Assembly: GCA_026195895.1 (NCBI GenBank)
Contig: JAPHRO010000005.1
Span: forward strand, 1 to 50,738
Length of the DNA stretch: 50,738 bases
Direction of reading: 5' to 3'
Origin: Gammaproteobacteria bacterium
GTDB taxonomy: Bacteria; Pseudomonadota; Gammaproteobacteria; SZUA-229
The first letter of the stretch is position 1, and each line of letters opens with the position of its first letter. This document shows positions 35,983 to 44,645 of this stretch, piece after piece. A model generated the notes under the pieces. That model was not told the origin of the DNA, ran no database searches, and saw only the letters and a program-made list of their open reading frames with translations. A program made the position numbers and the translations under genes.

Positions 35983-36729
35983 TTAATGAAACTCTACCAC
36001 TTCCAGAAAATGCCCGCTATCGACCGTCAATACATTTGTATAAATCTCCGTACTCTCGATAGATTGGTGACCTAACAAGTTAGATAAAACCTTCATTGGA
36101 CATGCATGTAACAACATATGGACGGCAAAACTATGCCGAAAGGTGTGCGCGCTGATTCGAAAAGGGGCTCCTCCTTCTTGATCCACTAACTTTTTTATGT
36201 GTCTGTTGACCGTTTGACGACACATGGGAAACAACCGATCGCGATCCCTGAAATGATTGGCATACAGATAACTTTGAATACGGTCCTGGAGTGCCGGTTC
36301 CATAATAGGTATTTCACGACCGGGTGAACGTTGTAAAGCTCTTTTCGTTGGACGTCCAGGTCGTTGCTTCAGGGTTTTTAATTTTACTAAGAAGTCATAA
36401 CCGTCGTCGCGGAAGCTGGTGGGTTTTAGAGCCAGCACTTCGGAGACCCGAGCTCCGGTGCTCCACATCAGGTCCAGGATCAGGCGATAAGTTGGGTGTT
36501 TTTCGGCGTCGAGCAACCGCAATACCTCTGGTTTGATGAGATACGCTGGCATGTCATACCTTGTTCCCAACAAGGATCTGCGTTTAGCCTCTAAACGCCC
36601 CCAATCGATTTGAACCGAGCGAACGGGAAATCCACTGAGTGGTTCGTTATCGGGGTAGAAAAGACGATTCGTTTGCCTGCGAGGAAACTGTCTGTCTGGG
36701 TATTTAATTTGCACCTTTTCCCTTGTCAT
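35983..36729 (-). CDS. Tyrosine recombinase adjacent to the Tn7-like operon
   Basis: 248 residues with all catalytic positions of a tyrosine recombinase: Arg in STGARVSEVLALKP, HxxR in SAHTFRHSFAVH, His in LLGHQSIES and Tyr in TEIYTNVLT. It is divergent from tnsA, sharing a 195-base regulatory region containing direct repeats. Small recombinases of this kind sometimes accompany Tn7-like transposons, perhaps to resolve integration products or to capture cargo. It is unlike the left-edge integrase (27551) in sequence. Confidence 0.9.
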   Translation of the reverse strand: MTREKVQIKYPDRQFPRRQTNRLFYPDNEPLSGFPVRSVQIDWGRLEAKRRSLLGTRYDMPAYLIKPEVLRLLDAEKHPTYRLILDLMWSTGARVSEVLALKPTSFRDDGYDFLVKLKTLKQRPGRPTKRALQRSPGREIPIMEPALQDRIQSYLYANHFRDRDRLFPMCRQTVNRHIKKLVDQEGGAPFRISAHTFRHSFAVHMLLHACPMKVLSNLLGHQSIESTEIYTNVLTVDSGHFLEVVEFH

Positions 36730-36768
36730 TTTGTTGCATTATGGGAACCATTATAGAGCGCAAAATAA

Positions 36769-36816
36769 TGACATCAAGCAACAGAAAATGGACATTTTCC
36801 CCTGAAAAAATAGACA
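36769..36816. repeat. Three GACA-type direct repeats between recombinase and tnsA
   Basis: TGACA at 36769, TGGACA at 36789 and TAGACA at 36811, with GACA spaced 21 and 22 bases; read on the minus strand these are TGTC(A/C/T)ATT-like units. Tn7/Tn402-type transposon ends carry arrays of roughly 20-base transposase-binding sites beginning TGTC. A related TGTCATTTT lies at 36724-36732 in the opposite orientation. They may be one transposon end or autoregulatory TnsB sites. Confidence 0.5.
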
Positions 36817-36924
36817 AAAACTGAACGCACCAAAATACCGGTAAAGGGTGCAAACCTGTCAATTTTAATCATTTAATCAATCCTTATAATGAAAATTCTG
36901 TTTCTCAAGTTAAGGAGAGTCAAA

Positions 36925-37614
36925 ATGCCCGCCACGATTCTGCCGTTTAATCCCGAGTACGCTCGACTGGTGAAAGCGGATACCCTGACGCCGCTTCAGC
37001 ACACTGCGACACCCGCGTTTAAAACCGCTTGCGACTTTCATGAACAGCACATGAACAAGCACCCGTTTTTGTCGGAATTTCATTCCCGTGCGGAATATCT
37101 ACATGCTGGTTTGTTAGAAGCTGACCACAGCGTCATCAGTTATGTGCCCCAGGGAATCCGGGTCCGGCTCCGTCAACGCTGGTATACCGCCGACTGTTAT
37201 GTACAACGTGTAGATCAACGCCCCCAGGTTCTTGAATTGAAACCGCGGGGTGAGATGGCGGACAAAGACCAGGTCCCGCTGACCCATTACTTTGCCCAAT
37301 ACGGCTGGGTCTTTGAGGTCATCAGTAACGAGTCAGTGTATGAGCGGGAAATCGAGGCGGAAAACTGGCTGGAGATAGTGCGAATCCTGCATCAGGCTCG
37401 GGACCTAGATACCGTTGATGCCGAGCAACGGGTACTGGAGCGCATTTACCAGCAGGGGCCCTGCACACTGGGCGACTTGATCGATTCCGGGGATCGAGAA
37501 CGAACTTATTTAGATGAAATCGCTCTCTTTCGCTTGTTACATCGGGGGTACCTGACCGGGACACTCACCGAACGGGATCTCGATTACGATACGGGTATCG
37601 CAACATGCGCATAG
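36925..37614 (+). CDS. tnsA: TnsA-like transposon endonuclease
   Basis: 229 residues from ATG 36925, which has AAGGAG eight bases upstream; an ATG at 36889 lacks such a site. TnsA is a restriction-like nuclease that nicks the 5' transposon ends, allowing cut-and-paste movement. Candidate catalytic residues are Glu57 (SRAEYLH), Asp90 (YTADCYV), Glu104 and Lys106 (QVLELKPRG), comparable to the E-D-(Q)xK site of Tn7 TnsA. The C-terminal part is winged-helix-like. It overlaps tnsB by ten bases. Confidence 0.88.
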   Translation: MPATILPFNPEYARLVKADTLTPLQHTATPAFKTACDFHEQHMNKHPFLSEFHSRAEYLHAGLLEADHSVISYVPQGIRVRLRQRWYTADCYVQRVDQRPQVLELKPRGEMADKDQVPLTHYFAQYGWVFEVISNESVYEREIEAENWLEIVRILHQARDLDTVDAEQRVLERIYQQGPCTLGDLIDSGDRERTYLDEIALFRLLHRGYLTGTLTERDLDYDTGIATCA

Positions 37615-39497
37615 GCTGGCGTGAACGTTTGCAGGAACAACCGGGGCTGCGCCAAATAGCGCAGTGGCCGAGTATTCCTCTGGATACCTTGCCGAAACAA
37701 CAGCGTAAAACATTTCTACGTAATCAGCAGATCGTCGCACAGGCGCTGGAAGGGGTCCGTTTTCTGCAGATCGCCCAACGCTTTAACGTCAGTCTCGGCC
37801 GAGTCAGCCAGCTGTTAAATCGTGCGCTGGGCGGCCCCCGGGTCGAACCCCCTGCTTTGTTGGCCGGATTGGTACCATATAATAATATTCACACTAAAAC
37901 CCGGTGCCAACCTTTACCCACGCTTGCAAATCCCCGTGGCAATGCTTGTGCCTTCAAAGCCTTATTGAGGGACGTACCGTATCTAGGCCAGGTACTAGAT
38001 GAAATGATCGAGGCGAATCTTAAGGATATGCCTTATGCGCAGCGTGTGACGCCGCAAGCTTTTCATGGCGAATTCAAGCGGATACTCGCCGAAGCTCAAT
38101 GGCCCCGTGATTGCTATCCCTATACAGTTAAAAATATTGCCTACGAAGCCGTCCGGAAGTACCTGCATGCGCGTACCGATGAATTACGGTTAGCACACAT
38201 TTATAAACAAACATCACCACGTCGGATCGTTCTTCGCGCTTCCTCAAGATTTCGTGCGCAACGCGCCATACAGATTGATGAACACACCATTGATCTACGT
38301 AAGCGCATTCATTTGTTGTTAGACGATGCCCTTATTCCCGTGCCCATCGGTCGCGCGACAGTGCTGGCAGCCGTCGACGTCGATACCACCTGTATATTGG
38401 GCTATTATCTCGCGCCCACTGATGCACCTAATCAACAGGACATGCTCACCTTGTTTGACCATTGCTTGTCAGCGTGGCGACCGAAAACGCTCGTCACACC
38501 GGGACTTACCTATACGCCTGGCGCCTGTTTTCCAAGTGGCTTGCAGGATGCTTTTCCAATCAGTTTTGGTGCCGTTTTTATGGACAATGCGTGGATGCAC
38601 AGAGCGCGTTCAGTGGTTGATATCCTGTGCAATCAATACGGGGGAAGCTTACATCAGGGCTTACCGGCCACGCCTAAAATTCGTCAGTTGGTAGAATCCG
38701 TCTTTGATTATATTGGTGAGCACTTGAGCCATCGCATGCCGTCCACCACCGGTTCACACCCCAGGGACCCGGTTCGTGAGGCTCGTAAGAATTTGAAACA
38801 TCCACCCCTAGTGACCTTTCAGTCGGTGGATGAAGCGCTGAGCGTTATATTAACGGAATACAATGTCACACCTCGTGCAACATTAGGGAATGTATCGCCA
38901 CTGGCACTTTTTCAGTATCAGATCCAGAATCATTATGTGCGCTTTGTCCCGCCATGGTTAAGCCAACAGTGGAGGCCCTTAATTGGGTCGGTTGCTCTCC
39001 CCCTTCACTGGTATAAACATGAGAGCCGCGCACCACATGTCAACTTCATGTACGGTCGCTACCAGGGGCCAGGCCTCCTTCAGGTCGCTGGAAAAGATAC
39101 TCGTATACGCGTTGAATTTGATCGGCGGGATCTTCGTACCTTGCACGCCTTTTCATTGTCTGGTGAAGACTTGGGTGAACTGACGGTGCGCTCTCCTTGG
39201 CGCCGATTCCCGCATACCCTGGCCACCCGACAATGGATTCACAATAATGCGAAAACTTACCGTTTGAATATGCGGGATCCTCTGGCTGACTTTTTCCGGT
39301 TGCTATTGGAGCATCGTGGAAAACTGAGTTCTGGATTATCGCTATTGCGTGTGTATTCAGAGTTTACCTACGACCAGAAGTCGGGGGCTGGTCTGATGTT
39401 AGGCACGCCGGATATCAGGGCTCCTAACGTACCCATAGTCCAGCCCCTTTCCTTTATCTCTGGCTGGCATCGCGAGATGGCACATCACAGGCGTTGA
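37605..39497 (+). CDS. tnsB: TnsB-like DDE transposase
   Basis: 630 residues of the Mu/TnsB integrase type. An N-terminal helix-turn-helix (LEGVRFLQIAQRFNVSLGRVSQLLN) precedes the DDE core: Asp225 (AIQIDEHTID), Asp327 (VFMDNAWMH) and Glu364 (QLVESVFDY), the last two 37 residues apart as expected. The C-terminal Mu-type beta-barrel (YGRYQGPGLLQVAGKDTRIRV region) follows. It binds end repeats and joins 3' ends to target DNA. tnsC starts three bases after the stop. Confidence 0.92.
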   Translation: MRIGWRERLQEQPGLRQIAQWPSIPLDTLPKQQRKTFLRNQQIVAQALEGVRFLQIAQRFNVSLGRVSQLLNRALGGPRVEPPALLAGLVPYNNIHTKTRCQPLPTLANPRGNACAFKALLRDVPYLGQVLDEMIEANLKDMPYAQRVTPQAFHGEFKRILAEAQWPRDCYPYTVKNIAYEAVRKYLHARTDELRLAHIYKQTSPRRIVLRASSRFRAQRAIQIDEHTIDLRKRIHLLLDDALIPVPIGRATVLAAVDVDTTCILGYYLAPTDAPNQQDMLTLFDHCLSAWRPKTLVTPGLTYTPGACFPSGLQDAFPISFGAVFMDNAWMHRARSVVDILCNQYGGSLHQGLPATPKIRQLVESVFDYIGEHLSHRMPSTTGSHPRDPVREARKNLKHPPLVTFQSVDEALSVILTEYNVTPRATLGNVSPLALFQYQIQNHYVRFVPPWLSQQWRPLIGSVALPLHWYKHESRAPHVNFMYGRYQGPGLLQVAGKDTRIRVEFDRRDLRTLHAFSLSGEDLGELTVRSPWRRFPHTLATRQWIHNNAKTYRLNMRDPLADFFRLLLEHRGKLSSGLSLLRVYSEFTYDQKSGAGLMLGTPDIRAPNVPIVQPLSFISGWHREMAHHRR

Positions 39498-39500
39498 GCT

Positions 39501-40448
39501 ATGGGGCAAACAAATACCGACTACTACAATCACCCTGTCTTTGAGCCAGAACGGCTGCATATACAAACACCGGCCATGAAGCGCCTAAGTGAGGAATTAC
39601 ATCGTTGGTTGTGGACAGGTACGACCGGTGGGGTGATTTTAGGTATGTCTCGAACTGGTAAAACCCGGGCAGTTAGGTCGCTACAATCCTCTCTATATAC
39701 ACGAGGAAAAATTAGGGTCCCGGTGTATTACCTGTCGATATCGGACAGAGATGTACAAACCATCTTATCGGTGTTTAGACGCTTGTGCTGGAGCGTTAAT
39801 CTTCGTAATAACGCACGCGATAAAGCAGATCACTTGTCTGAGCGATTCGTGCACTATATCGCTGATAACGCTACTGAAAAAAACTGCCGACACGCAGTAC
39901 TCATCGTGGATGAGATGCAACGTCTTTGCCCAAAGCAGTTCAACGCATTTGCGGAAGTCTATGACCAGTTGCTTCTGTTAGGCATCAATTTGATGGTGGT
40001 TTTTGTGGGTAACGAACAAGAATGCTGGAAGCTTAAAGAAGCGATTGGTAAAGACAGGTATGCACATATTCGTGGTCGATTTTTTACTCAAGGATTGAGT
40101 TATAAAGGCTTAGTATCAAAAGCCGAAGTGAACTATTGTCTTTCACAGTATGACAACCTTAGGTATCCGAATAAGGGGCCCACTTATACGGAGTATTTTC
40201 TACCAGAAGCAGTTAAAAATGGCTGGAGACTATCTGCGCTATCAGGCGATGTGTGGCGTATTTACCGCGAATACCAGAAAAATGATGAAATAGAATCCTG
40301 GGGTATGCAGTTCTTTTTAGCCGCTATTAACACATTATTAACAGACTTTTTGCCTACCTATGGTGTCGATCATTTTAATGATGACATGATTCATGAATCG
40401 ATTCGTATATCTGGACTTCTTCCATCTTTGGTCTGGCAATTAAAATGA
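39501..40448 (+). CDS. tnsC: TnsC-like AAA+ transposition regulator
   Basis: 315 residues with Walker A GMSRTGKT (residues 48-55) and Walker B HAVLIVDEMQRL. TnsC ATPases bridge the target-selector protein and the TnsAB transposase and enforce target immunity. The length is close to the shorter TnsC/TniB types rather than the long Tn7 TnsC. Its stop overlaps the TniQ start by four bases. Confidence 0.92.
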   Translation: MGQTNTDYYNHPVFEPERLHIQTPAMKRLSEELHRWLWTGTTGGVILGMSRTGKTRAVRSLQSSLYTRGKIRVPVYYLSISDRDVQTILSVFRRLCWSVNLRNNARDKADHLSERFVHYIADNATEKNCRHAVLIVDEMQRLCPKQFNAFAEVYDQLLLLGINLMVVFVGNEQECWKLKEAIGKDRYAHIRGRFFTQGLSYKGLVSKAEVNYCLSQYDNLRYPNKGPTYTEYFLPEAVKNGWRLSALSGDVWRIYREYQKNDEIESWGMQFFLAAINTLLTDFLPTYGVDHFNDDMIHESIRISGLLPSLVWQLK

Positions 40449-41941
40449 AAATGTTTCATGTAAATACTGGCCAGATATTTGCCCAACCCTATGAGAGCGA
40501 GTACGCGATTATAAGGCGTTGTTTGGTAGCGAACCCTGGTATTCCTTTTACCGCCATCGGAAGCAGCCTGAGAATGATGGATTCGAAAACCGAATTGATC
40601 GCTGACCGTCTGCAGAATTTACAACCATCTTTACCTCGTACTCAACCATTTAAAGGTTTGAAATTCACCTACCGACGTCAATGCCCGAAATGTGCAGCGC
40701 TGCTTTACCATACCGACCTTTACATATTCGAGTGGTTGACTCATTGTCCTATTCACCATATTGCTTTAACCAAGGTCTGTCCGTGCTGCCATCTTCCTTG
40801 GCCCGATCGGGGTGCAATAGCCAAACGCGATTGTCCGACCTGCGGGCGACTTTCATTTAAACAACTATGTAATTTTGTGATACCCGGTATCCAATCTATG
40901 GACTATACCCCGATTGAAAGAATCTACAGTTTTATACGACATCAGAAAAACACCCAGAATATCCGTCTAGATTGTTTTAATCCCCGAACGCCTTTTTATG
41001 ATTACGTTTCTCCCTGGTGGCGCTTTATAAAGGTTGATAGTTTACTTTTTCCGGGTGGTCAGTTACCTCATTGTAAGGGTTATATTGGCGCTGAACTAGA
41101 TGCATTACATATCAAGTATCGTCCAATGCAATATAAATCTTCTCCTCTATATGCATGTAAGAAGAGCCATATAGACGATATTAGACGATGGCAAATCGAT
41201 ACAAATAACTTAACCTGTATTTATCAAGCTATGAAGATAATTATTCACTGGATCGTTAGGCATACACCAGGGAATCATGTCCTTCATATATCAGAATATT
41301 TTTATTTGGATTTACAATATGCCATAAATAAAACCAACTTTTGTCCTTATTGTACTGCTTTAAGCCTATGGTTCTTTGATGTTCTAGGTCCATATCTGGA
41401 TCCATACTTTCGGGAACGGCGCCTTCTACACAAATTCCTCTTAGAAAGTGGCTTTGGCGAATTCTATAGAAAAGATGAACCGTATTTGATCGTCGATGAT
41501 AAAAACTATTACGTGATGAATAAAGCATTTAGCACCTGGTTTTATCAAAGAGGCTTGATAATTTCATATATGGATATTCAACAATATATTTTTCAACTGG
41601 ATAGCGAAATTAGACGATCTTTATCAAAAGGAACAGGTTCGTCGAATATTAATTACCGAATAAATCGTGAGTTATTTACTGATCAATTTTGTTCATTTGA
41701 TATAGTTAATGGTCGGTTCAAGTTTTACTATGCAAATGAACAGCCATTGAATGATTACATTCCAATAAAGATTCCCAATCTTGGCGCTAGATGTAAAGCA
41801 TATCACCATCGTTATTCGAATTTCTTTATTGAAAATAAAGCTAATGTCAATGTTGAATTAAGCGCATCCAATTTTTCAGTAGGAATATTTAGATCACTAA
41901 CTCAAGAATACAGAAATCACATGGAAGGCTTATTGAAATAA
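40445..41941 (+). CDS. tniQ: TniQ/TnsD-family target-selection protein
   Basis: 498 residues. The N-terminal TniQ domain (YESEYAIIRRCLVANPGIPF) is followed by clustered zinc-binding Cys/His: QCPKCAALLYH, HCPIHHIALTKVCPCC and DCPTCGRLSFKQLC. The long C-terminal region resembles TnsD proteins that recognise a specific chromosomal attachment site, unlike the short TniQ of CRISPR-associated elements. The gene is strikingly more AT-rich than tnsA and tnsB, especially toward its 3' end. The target sequence is unknown. Confidence 0.88.
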   Translation: MKMFHVNTGQIFAQPYESEYAIIRRCLVANPGIPFTAIGSSLRMMDSKTELIADRLQNLQPSLPRTQPFKGLKFTYRRQCPKCAALLYHTDLYIFEWLTHCPIHHIALTKVCPCCHLPWPDRGAIAKRDCPTCGRLSFKQLCNFVIPGIQSMDYTPIERIYSFIRHQKNTQNIRLDCFNPRTPFYDYVSPWWRFIKVDSLLFPGGQLPHCKGYIGAELDALHIKYRPMQYKSSPLYACKKSHIDDIRRWQIDTNNLTCIYQAMKIIIHWIVRHTPGNHVLHISEYFYLDLQYAINKTNFCPYCTALSLWFFDVLGPYLDPYFRERRLLHKFLLESGFGEFYRKDEPYLIVDDKNYYVMNKAFSTWFYQRGLIISYMDIQQYIFQLDSEIRRSLSKGTGSSNINYRINRELFTDQFCSFDIVNGRFKFYYANEQPLNDYIPIKIPNLGARCKAYHHRYSNFFIENKANVNVELSASNFSVGIFRSLTQEYRNHMEGLLK

Positions 41942-42013
41942 AACGTAGTAAACTTCGTCATATAACTTACCCTGAATTTAATGGTGCTGATATTTTGCTC
42001 AACATGCCGTATT

Positions 42014-42080
42014 TGACAGAGAAAAATGTTCTGATTGTTGGAAACGACATACTTGCCAGCAGGTATCCTTGTGCATGACA
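42014..42080 (+). repeat. GACA motifs at exact 31-base spacing after tniQ
   Basis: TGACA 42014, CGACA 42045 and TGACA 42076, each 31 bases apart (about three helical turns), in the 220-base gene-free stretch after tniQ. They could be transposase-binding sites at the distal end of a small Tn7-like element. The units share little beyond GACA, so chance is possible. Confidence 0.3.
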
Positions 42081-42161
42081 AATTGTTTGGGGTATTTAGG
42101 GCCGAGTAGATTTTTGATAGTCTAATAAGCAGCTGAATTCCAGGCCGTAGGGCTGCGTACT

Positions 42162-42713
42162 TCATACGCTATTAATTTCGACCGAATTTATACCTGCTTT
42201 TGAGTATTTATAATAGTTATATAATGATATTTTAAGTGACTCTGGAGCATTCACTTTTTGGATATAACCATCTGCATAGACGCATTGAATTTTTAGTGAG
42301 TTTAATGCATGTTTTAGTTTTGTATTCTTTAAATTCAAATATTCAATATGTTTAGATAAAATGTCTCCTAGGTTCATATTTATCAAACAGCCATTTTCGC
42401 CTATAAGGAGTAGATCTTCCAGTTCTATGTTTGTAGGATTAATTCTATCAAGTTTACTGCCTGAAAATCTCCAATCAATGTGTCTAATAGGAATGGTGAA
42501 TTGAGACCGCTTGGCTAAAATCAAATCGATTGATTCAAGTTCGTGGTCGCCAAGGTTACCAGGATTATAAGAATGCTCTACAATTATTGAACAATACTTA
42601 TCATTATTTTTATTATCATCGGTAGAAGTTTCAATTTCCTTGTTTTGCGGGAAAAGTTTGTCTTTTATGTTTAATAGATGTGAAAATACGGCGATCCCAG
42701 ATGTTGGTTCCAT
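42162..42713 (-). CDS. Hypothetical protein (183 residues)
   Basis: Soluble, AT-rich gene; not recognised. The central part has a repeating leucine/asparagine character (IELEDLLLIGENGCLINMNLGDIL, IEYLNLKNTKLKHAL) suggestive of alpha-beta or leucine-rich structure. No signal peptide or catalytic motif is visible. It is convergent with tniQ and probably cargo or debris of the element. Confidence 0.6.
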   Translation of the reverse strand: MEPTSGIAVFSHLLNIKDKLFPQNKEIETSTDDNKNNDKYCSIIVEHSYNPGNLGDHELESIDLILAKRSQFTIPIRHIDWRFSGSKLDRINPTNIELEDLLLIGENGCLINMNLGDILSKHIEYLNLKNTKLKHALNSLKIQCVYADGYIQKVNAPESLKISLYNYYKYSKAGINSVEINSV

Positions 42714-42799
42714 TGATAGTTCTCTTTTATAGATTCTTATCTATATTATATTTCCCTGTTTCGTGAATTCAATAATCAGTGTTATGACTTGTTACGATA

Positions 42800-43021
42800 T
42801 TAGCTATATACACCATGACGAATGCGCCCAATGAGATTCTTGATATCTAAAGCACCATTGCTGCTACTTTGTTCGATGTAAGTCAAGGGAGATTCGTTTC
42901 TCAATATTTCTAGAGGTGTGCTTAACCATCTGATTGCGGATTCCCTGTCTCCCTGCATCATATCAATAGCAAGATCCAATAAATCTTCTGGTATTTCTTT
43001 CATAATTTCGTTACTACTCAT
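42800..43021 (-). CDS. MbcA/ParS/Xre antitoxin-like small protein
   Basis: 73 residues whose C-terminal two-thirds, AIRWLSTPLEILRNESPLTYI...NLIGRIRHGVYS, matches the short toxin-binding domain of MbcA/ParS/Xre-type antitoxins (DUF2384-like), which includes W-x-x-x-P...G-x-x-P-x-x and a terminal L-x-R-I-x-x-G. These normally pair with a RES-domain toxin, but no RES toxin is encoded beside it, so it is an orphan or remnant. No helix-turn-helix domain is present. Confidence 0.6.
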   Translation of the reverse strand: MSSNEIMKEIPEDLLDLAIDMMQGDRESAIRWLSTPLEILRNESPLTYIEQSSSNGALDIKNLIGRIRHGVYS

Positions 43022-43293
43022 AATCTTTTAGTGGCTATTTCAGTAAAGTATAAAAACGACAAATTCATGTCACTGATATAATCCTATGTATTTATTGGGA
43101 TATTTTAGCATTAATAAACGACATCAGACCTATTACCTGCTTTATTAGATAAGAATTTACTAAATTACATATTTAAGGAGAGCCTGTACTAAAATCAATA
43201 GCTGCCCCGTTAGTTTATGGTTGTATGCGTTGTAATAACAAATAGAACTTAATATTATCTCTCTTTTTTCATATAAGATTTTGCTGATTTTCT

Positions 43294-43629
43294 CTATTTT
43301 CTATGATTGTTTAATTCAGGCAAAACTAATTCAACATACATGTCCTTAGCTGATTTACCTTCTAACGATATACCTATCATGCTCTCAAGAGGCGCATCTG
43401 ATGCGCCAATTGCAACCGGCACATACTTTAATTGGATTTCGGTGGATTGTATTTTATAGGTATCGAATGTATCAAGAAATCTCACCATGGTTGGGTTTAA
43501 ATAATTAAGCTGCTGTTTTAATGGGATACCTTGCCTTTGTAGATGCTTTCTAATTACGGGTGAAATAATATCTTCCGTCATGTATCTACTTAAATCCATG
43601 CCCTCTGCTACAATAAATTCAGGTAACAT
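43294..43629 (-). CDS. Hypothetical protein (111 residues)
   Basis: Soluble product starting MLPEFIVAEGMDLSRYM; not recognised. Predicted mixed alpha-beta character, no Cys, no signal peptide. The ribosome-binding site is weak and the neighbourhood gene-poor, so existence is likely but not certain. Confidence 0.5.
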   Translation of the reverse strand: MLPEFIVAEGMDLSRYMTEDIISPVIRKHLQRQGIPLKQQLNYLNPTMVRFLDTFDTYKIQSTEIQLKYVPVAIGASDAPLESMIGISLEGKSAKDMYVELVLPELNNHRK

Positions 43630-43659
43630 TTTATATTCTTCATTTAATGTTTCTTTCTT

Positions 43660-43821
43660 TTACCAACTAACCTGGCTATTGAGGGCAAGTACCCAGAAAG
43701 CAATTGCCGAACCAATCACAAACAGAGCAGCAATCCGTCTACCATACCAGCCAACATGATATCCAATACGCCCTGCCTTAGACTGGCCTCCAAATAAAAA
43801 ATGCGATACAGCTGTCTTCAT
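43660..43821 (-). CDS. 53-residue single-pass membrane protein
   Basis: ORF from ATG 43821 with AAGGA nine bases upstream to TAA at 43660-43662. The product MKTAVSHFLFGGQSKAGR... has a basic N-terminus followed by one hydrophobic segment (IAALFVIGSAIAFWVLAL), so it is a small inner-membrane protein. Function unknown; small proteins of this kind occur in plasmid-derived and integrative elements. Confidence 0.5.
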   Translation of the reverse strand: MKTAVSHFLFGGQSKAGRIGYHVGWYGRRIAALFVIGSAIAFWVLALNSQVSW

Positions 43822-43943
43822 CCCATTTATTCCTTGTTATCTGTTTTTAAAAAAGGCGGTAGGCGTGAGATTTAGACTCCCTTCTATTCATCCGTGAATA
43901 TCCGTTTTACCCTGAAACATCAGGTACGGGCCTACCAGTATTC

Positions 43944-44309
43944 TTACCAGCCAGTGTAATTGATCATCAGCTCCGCGATGATCCGATTGCCCTGGAGATC
44001 CAGCTTACCACTCAGGTCTGCCAGACCCTGCAAGCCACCATCCTGCATCAGCTTCCCACCCCATTCAGCATTGTAAAAGGAGCGCATGGCCGCAAGTAGG
44101 GCGACTTCACCGCCCGACAGCACACCGATACGTTCATTCACGAGTTCATAATTGGGCATGACTTGCCACTTGCTTTTGGCTTCGTTGAGGCTTTCAGCTT
44201 TTTGGCAGAAGGTCGGGTTAAAAGTGAACCAGGATTCACCGACGATCTTGACGCCTTCCAGCCAGGCGTTAAGAAACGCACTTTGTGCCTGAGCGTAGTG
44301 AGCTTCCAT
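43944..44309 (-). CDS. Hypothetical protein (121 residues) downstream of relE-like toxin
   Basis: Soluble helical product starting MEAHYAQAQSAFLNAWLEG; not recognised. The same frame is open for 20 codons before the ATG, directly following the TAG stop of the RelE-like gene, and those codons look protein-like (NFDEVTLARLRKERDE). An AGGA lies upstream of ATT/ATA codons there, so the true start may be a rare or mutated codon near 44360. It might be a remnant of a mobile-element gene. Confidence 0.5.
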   Translation of the reverse strand: MEAHYAQAQSAFLNAWLEGVKIVGESWFTFNPTFCQKAESLNEAKSKWQVMPNYELVNERIGVLSGGEVALLAAMRSFYNAEWGGKLMQDGGLQGLADLSGKLDLQGNRIIAELMINYTGW

Positions 44310-44369
44310 TTCATCACGTTCTTTACGGAGCCTGGCAAGCGTTACTTCATCAAAGTTTATAATTAAATC

Positions 44370-44645
44370 CTATTGACGTTTAAGGTCTCTGTAAAAGTTC
44401 TCATGTGATCCGAGCGCAAGAAGAGTGAGCACAATCTCTCCCTCATCAAACCGGTAACCAAGAAGGAACTCTTTATCAGATAACTTGTACTTATATACCC
44501 TCACACCTGACAGGTCGCCTTTTTTTAAGACACCGATATTAGGGTCTGAAACAACTTTCTTCACTGCCTTATCGAGAGCATTCTTTTCATTTTTATGAAG
44601 TTTTTTTACCGTTCTGGCAAAAACTCCACTTTGTAAAATCCTCAC
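44370..44645 (-). CDS. RelE/ParE-family toxin
   Basis: 91 residues with the RelE-type pattern: FARTVKKLHKNEKNALDKAVKKV, then basic strands GVRVYKYKLSDKEFLLGYRFDEGEIVLTLLALGSHENFYRDL. The last segment (ALGSHENFYRDL) is typical of RelE/ParE toxins, which cut ribosome-bound mRNA or poison gyrase; which one is not decided. Its start overlaps the antitoxin stop by four bases. Confidence 0.85.
   Translation of the reverse strand: MRILQSGVFARTVKKLHKNEKNALDKAVKKVVSDPNIGVLKKGDLSGVRVYKYKLSDKEFLLGYRFDEGEIVLTLLALGSHENFYRDLKRQ

Noticed and set aside
35983..41941. CRISPR-associated transposon
   Set aside because: No cas6/7/8 or cas12k gene and no repeat-spacer array is present, and the TniQ is long and TnsD-like.
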